Of a DNA stretch of 64,000 bases, positions 59,120 to 64,000 are shown piece by piece. The notes beneath the pieces were generated by a model, which saw nothing but the letters and a program-made list of their open reading frames with translations, had not been told where the DNA came from and did no database searches. The position numbers and the translations under genes were made by a program. Origin of the DNA: Vitellaria paradoxa (taxonomy: Eukaryota; Streptophyta; Magnoliopsida; Ericales; Sapotaceae); contig CM034244.1 in the NCBI GenBank assembly GCA_019916065.1, positions 35,711,433 through 35,775,432 of the forward strand, read 5' to 3'. The stretch's first letter is position 1, and each line of letters begins with the position of its first letter.

Positions 59120-61412
59120 GTGAGAGTGTCACTGTTAAAATAATATTTATTTATACATTTTGGCTTGACGTGATTACGTAAAAAAAATTATTTTTTTATT
59201 ATTTTTATTATTTATATATTTCCATAAAATTTTAATTTTTTTTAAAAGTTATAATTTTTAAGTGTTAACTGCATTTAGAAAAAAAAAATAAAAAATAAAG
59301 TTTGTTTAGGTAAAAATTATTCATCTGAATTTTTATTATTTTTTTAATTTTTGCATACAAGGCACCCTAACTTCAACAGATTTTTTTTTTTTTTACTAGT
59401 GCGATTGACAAGCTTGAAAGCTATAGTGTAAAAAAAAAAAAAATTAAATTAAATTTTAATAAAAATTTATATAAGGCAAAAAATATATATATAAAAATGC
59501 AAAATACTTTACTACGCTCAAACAAAGTTTGTAACATTTACATGCACATTCGTCAACACTTTGGGATTGTCCTTATAGAATTGTTAAAATTAATAATTCG
59601 GCAAGTACGGATTTACAACAACAAAGAGAAAAATTAATTAGATTTTAAGAACATTAACTTAAAAAATAATTAAATAAAAAATTAGGATCTAAAATAAATT
59701 TAAAAAATTATTTACACTCCGTTTGAAAATATTCTTTTCTTAGAATTAATTTAATTTTAAAATAAAGAATTAACTTGGTTGGATTTGATAAATAAAATTT
59801 TATTGTTGGAACACGTTAAATGTTTAAATTTAAGAAATGAATTGAACTGATTTAAGAAAAATATTAGATTTGATTATGTCAAGAGAAAATAAGAAATATA
59901 GTAAATATATATGATATATAAGAATAAATTTACGCACTTATTTAAATTGTTTAAGAAAAGAATAAATTTTTGTCAACTTCTATTATTTTGGGTAGATTTC
60001 TAATGATATAAAAATTTTAAAATTTAAGCTTTGAAATGAAATAAAACCTAATTTAACTCATAAATTTTTATTTTAAATCTAAACTTAAAAATCGATGAAA
60101 ATTTTTATCAAACAAAGTGTTAGGATTTAAATTTCAACCACGTTGTCATTATGTGGTCTTAAATTTCAATATTTTAATATAACTCAATCAAATAGCCACT
60201 TCCTATTGAAGTATGGTAATAAAATTTTTTCTAATTAAAATTAAAATTGATATTTTAAAAAAAAAAAAAACTAGTTTCAAAATTTAAGAATACTGTACCA
60301 TGAATTAAAAGGAAACCTTAAATATTTATTGTGCCAAATATACCACCTCTTTCTATATAAGAGATAAATTTTGTGAGAAAATTTGAAAGCAATCACTGAT
60401 GAAATCAAGAGAATATATGACTAAATTTTATTGAGTAATTAAAACTTACATAAACCCATCATAGTTTTTAGGTTAATGATTTTAGTTATAAATCATAAAT
60501 AAAAACTCTAGGAGAAGAATTAAAAAAAGTAAAATAAATCTAACAATTTTACTCTACAATGTTCGGATATCTCTAAAGTCTAAGGATCTATTTGGATTCC
60601 CAATTTTTTCTAAAAAATTCTAAAAAATTTTAAAAATTTTTAAATTTCTCCAATCAAATTTTATCATGTATCACTTAAAAATATCCTATTTATAGGTGCC
60701 CGAAATTCTCGATAGAGTAGGAAACAAACGTATCAAAAATTGACATTAAAAATGAATCAAGAAACTCCTCCAAGGTCTCCTAGCAGTTTTATCCACTTTG
60801 TTGGATTTCAAATCATGCAAAATACTTGTTTAAACTTGCAAATCACAGCAACAAATGCAATTATTTATTTCAAAGAGTGTAATTAATTTCTAAAATTCAA
60901 TTAAATATATGTTAAAAATATGCTTCGACGACTAACTCATATTTTGCTAGTTCTTGAAATGTATGGCCTCTAACAAAAACTAAGAACACAAAAGTAAAAA
61001 TATCTTACGTAAAAACTACGTACCTAATCCAATTTTGTAAAAATTCACCTACACTTGGTAATGTGCAGCAAATCATTGAACTCCTGGATTATCCTTTTAA
61101 ATTATCTGCTACCTTCATCAAAAAATAACTAGTCTCAGGCAAGCTCATAGCCAACTACTCCCTTAGGTTTAGTTTGGGAGGAAAGAAATGTAGTTTTTTT
61201 TGTCTTTTTTTTTTTTAACATTTGAGAAGGAAAAAAGTTAATTTTTTTTTTACATTTAAGAAGGAAAAAAATTTACTTTTTTTTTTGCATTTAAGAATGG
61301 AAGAAAGCTATTTTTTTAGTAATTAGTTTTTGATTTTTTTTTATTTATTTGATATTTTTGTCCTTTATAGTTTTAAAAAAATTGAAATGTAAAACAGTAA
61401 ATTTAACTATTG

Positions 61413-61443
<31 letters not shown>

Positions 61444-62002
61444 GGTAACTCGTTAGCTTACTAAGCAGAATCTTGATGAACTATCTGGTAGTACAGTCCC
61501 GAGAAGTGGAAGTGGAAGTGTGCATTACTCTCAATTAGCAGGCGCGGGACACGGCTAAAGTGGCCTTTGAACATACGAGACACGGCTAGGCTGTGTATGG
61601 TTTCAGTGTTAGCTTCTACCTTCTTTTTTTTTTTTTTTGGTTAGTTTTTTTTTTTCATGGGTTTTTTTTATAAAAATTTAATTTTTTTTAGAAGATGTAA
61701 TTTTCAGGCGTATTAATCATATTTGTAAAAAAAAAAAAATTAATGTCCATTTAGATAAAAATTATACGTTTTGGTAAAAACATGAAAAAACTAATTTTTT
61801 ATTTTTCAATTTTTATTTAAACAGATGTAAATTCTTTAATTTATTTTATGAATGCGACTAATATGCTTAAAAATTATATTTTTTTCAAAAAGTTAAAATT
61901 TATTAAAAAGAATAAAAAAAACTAACCCAAATGAAAAAAAAATTGATAGCTAATATGAGAAGTGATTTGAAGACGGGGTTTCAAGGGGCTGCAGTGGAAA
62001 AT
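59120..62002. other. Intergenic, alignable with unit A 23010-26590
   Basis: AT-rich, with poly-A tracts near 59430 and 61412-61438. 60395-60830 has no clear match in unit A. 61160-61320 has three repeats of a phrase around CATTTAAGAAGGAAAAAA. No gene is seen. Confidence 0.5.
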
Positions 62003-62571
62003 GAAGGGCGGAGCCAGAATTTTTGCTGAGGAGGCACCGGGCGCTAAGGGGGGCATTGGGTACTAAGGGGGCACCGAACACCAAAAAAAATAACAATCGA
62101 CTTATTTTTCGTTTAAGAGTAGGAGAAAAATGATGTTATTTTTAGAGAGAAAATAAATTATTCTTGAATATTAACTAGTAAATATTTTTCTCACAGTTAA
62201 TGTTTCAAGCACCTGAAACTTATTAGAGATATCCCTCATTACAAAAAATATAATTATTATTAAATTTTATTATCTATAGAATTTATTGTGTTATATGCTA
62301 AATTTACTAATAGTATAAACAAAAATATGCAATAATATATTAAAAAGGTACACTTTATTTCATAAAAAATACCAAGTTTGATTCTTTTAAACTTCTTATA
62401 TGTTAAAAAATTTTGAGTTAACTTTAAATTTTTAATAAAATCAAAATATCTTAAATTTTAATTAATTTAATTTTTAAATAAAATTAAAATAACAAAGAGG
62501 ACATTTTAGTAATTTTATCTTAAAAATTGAGGGATCACTTACCCCCTGCCCCCATGTAGCTCTGCCCTTTG
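62003..62571. mobile_element. hAT-like non-autonomous element, about 569 bp
   Basis: Inverted ends AAGGGCGGAGCCA and CATGTAGCTCTGCCCTTT, of the same general type as the element in the first PPR intron, with G-rich and C-rich stretches just inside the ends. Target duplication is unclear. Unit A lacks it. Confidence 0.6.
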
Positions 62572-64000
62572 GTAGAGATTTGTTTGCATTTAATTCAATA
62601 TTTCTAATTTATTTTAATTAATATTATTTTCAAAATAAAAATAAAAATTTTAAAAATATGATTAAAATACAATTAATATGAAATGTCAAAAATCACGTGT
62701 CATTAAAGTGTAAATAAATTTTTACCATTTATTTTTCACTGTAACTAGTGGATATTTTCATTGTAACTCTCTTTAACCCGCGACACTAAGCCGGACACGC
62801 GCTGGTCATGCGCGCGGCCGTGTCAGCCCAAAGTCCGCGTGCACAGAAATAGATATTATTAGAAGTCACATGCACGCCTAATTAGCCAGCAGACATCATA
62901 ATTATATTAATTTCTTGACAGGTGGGGCAATGCCAGCATAAAATACCGTTGGAACGTATCATTTTGGTTCGTTTCAAAACGAATTTTGACAATATTTAAA
63001 AAAAAAAATGATTTGACATGTGTACAAAAAAAATATATAAAATTTTAAAATTTTTTAAAATCTTCCACTAAAATTTTAATACGTGTCACTTTATATACTT
63101 TTTAATAATTTTATATCAAATTAAATAAAACATTCAACAATCATTATACAATAATTTTAAAATATACTTTTGAAAATTTTTGGATTTGATTGAGATTCCA
63201 AACGCACCCTTTGGTTTGCTTAATTAATTAGCTGACAACTACTATTTTATCCTCATCTTATGATCTTTTCACAATGTAAGATTCTCTCCCCCTTTGGCCC
63301 AAATTAATTAGGACTTGGCTCGTCGTTGTTTCTGTTTCTGCTATTTTTTTACTTTTAAAAATCTCAGCTGTTCCGTTTTGAGTTTATAATACAAATTCAA
63401 TTTGTAAAAATGTAAAATAATTATAATATAAGAATTAAAGAGAAAAAATCAATATAAACGGTTAAAATTTATAAAAGTAAAAAAATAGCTGAAACAAACA
63501 GAGCAAGAAAGCCGAATCCAATTAATTAACCCGCCACCAAGTAGTAATTAATGTATTTTTAATTTGCCACATCTAAAAATAAGAACTGTTTGTAATGCAA
63601 AATATTGATAGAAAAGCAGAGGTTTTGGGTACTCATCGAGTGATAAATAAGAACTACTTACAATTTTAGTAATTTTCTAAAAAAAAAATTATTATTAGGA
63701 AAAATAACATATGAAACAAATGAAAATTGTTATTCGATTGGGATGATGCAGATTTTTTTTGGGTCTAAATCCACATATGTTGTAGAGCACACATGCATAA
63801 TTAGAAAATTTTAACTAAAATTTTATTATTTTTTTCATATAAATTATACTTTTTTCAATATTTTATCATCACTGCATTTTTATTTTTACTTTAATTACTT
63901 TAAAAATATAATTTTACTCTTACTAATTATAAATTCTGAACCAACCCTGTATACATTTAAATATGTTGAAAAGTGATATATTATTCTCTATGCTTAAGAT
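62572..64000. other. Intergenic end of window (unit B)
   Basis: 62780-62935 aligns with 26590-26743 up to the foldback insertion point. 62945-63210 is a separate AT-rich insertion at nearly the same place (CGTTGGAACG ... CCAAACGCACCC). 63220-64000 aligns with 28540-29440. No gene is seen. Confidence 0.5.

Larger units (their letters stand above)
41082..64000. repeat. Tandem segmental duplication, unit B (continues past the window)
   Basis: Same order and orientation as unit A. The last bases of the window match unit A at about 29440, so the copy runs on beyond the edge. Differences from A: truncated ODC, an intact dirigent gene upstream of it, a 730-bp internal tandem duplication (56940-58400) and its own set of MITEs. 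Confidence 0.9.

Overview
The window is AT-rich nuclear DNA of a flowering plant. Evidence for this is an intronless plant-type ornithine decarboxylase, PLS-class pentatricopeptide-repeat (PPR) genes, dirigent proteins, a Ty1-copia LTR retrotransposon, tRNA-derived SINEs and very many small inverted-repeat transposons. The species cannot be named from sequence alone. Gene density is low: only a few percent of the bases code for host proteins.

The main architecture is a large tandem segmental duplication. Unit A (about 1336-29440, with its dirigent copy at 31.2-31.8 kb) and unit B (about 41082 to the window end, and continuing past it) carry the same blocks in the same order and orientation. 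These are a left anchor (1336-2020 / 41082-41790), an ODC-like decarboxylase (6830-8080, intact / 45753-46021, truncated), a two-exon PPR gene (9542-11771 / 47165-48923, both open), a small three-helix membrane protein on the minus strand (17180-17563 / 51678-52061, both open), and long non-coding stretches that stay alignable to the last base. Two dirigent genes on the minus strand flank the junction between the units: 31202-31788 is broken by a one-base deletion, and 42951-43571 is intact. The dirigent copies do not occupy matching positions in the two units.

Between the units lies a complete 7.4-kb Ty1-copia element (33468-40882) with two 784-bp LTRs that differ at 17 positions. Its gag-pol frame is broken. 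The sequence where a tRNA primer-binding site should be is instead a 14-base perfect complement of a sequence inside the element's own LTR.

The rest is layered transposon debris. Several MITE families have ends resembling GGNCNNGTTTGG and 3-bp target duplications. There are two hAT-like elements, two SINEs (one nested inside a MITE with an exact 16-bp target duplication), and a 1.44-kb foldback element with 9-bp target duplications (MULE-like) in unit A only. Because the units are paralogous, each often supplies the 'empty site' of an insertion in the other, so many insertions can be shown to post-date the duplication.

The observations most worth checking are: (1) the intact ODC-like enzyme lacks the catalytic Cys of the GPTCD motif and has changed neighbouring active-site residues; (2) the copia element may self-prime reverse transcription and may have a leader intron that removes its primer site; (3) the large foldback element; (4) the ODC copy lost by a deletion ending at a MITE.
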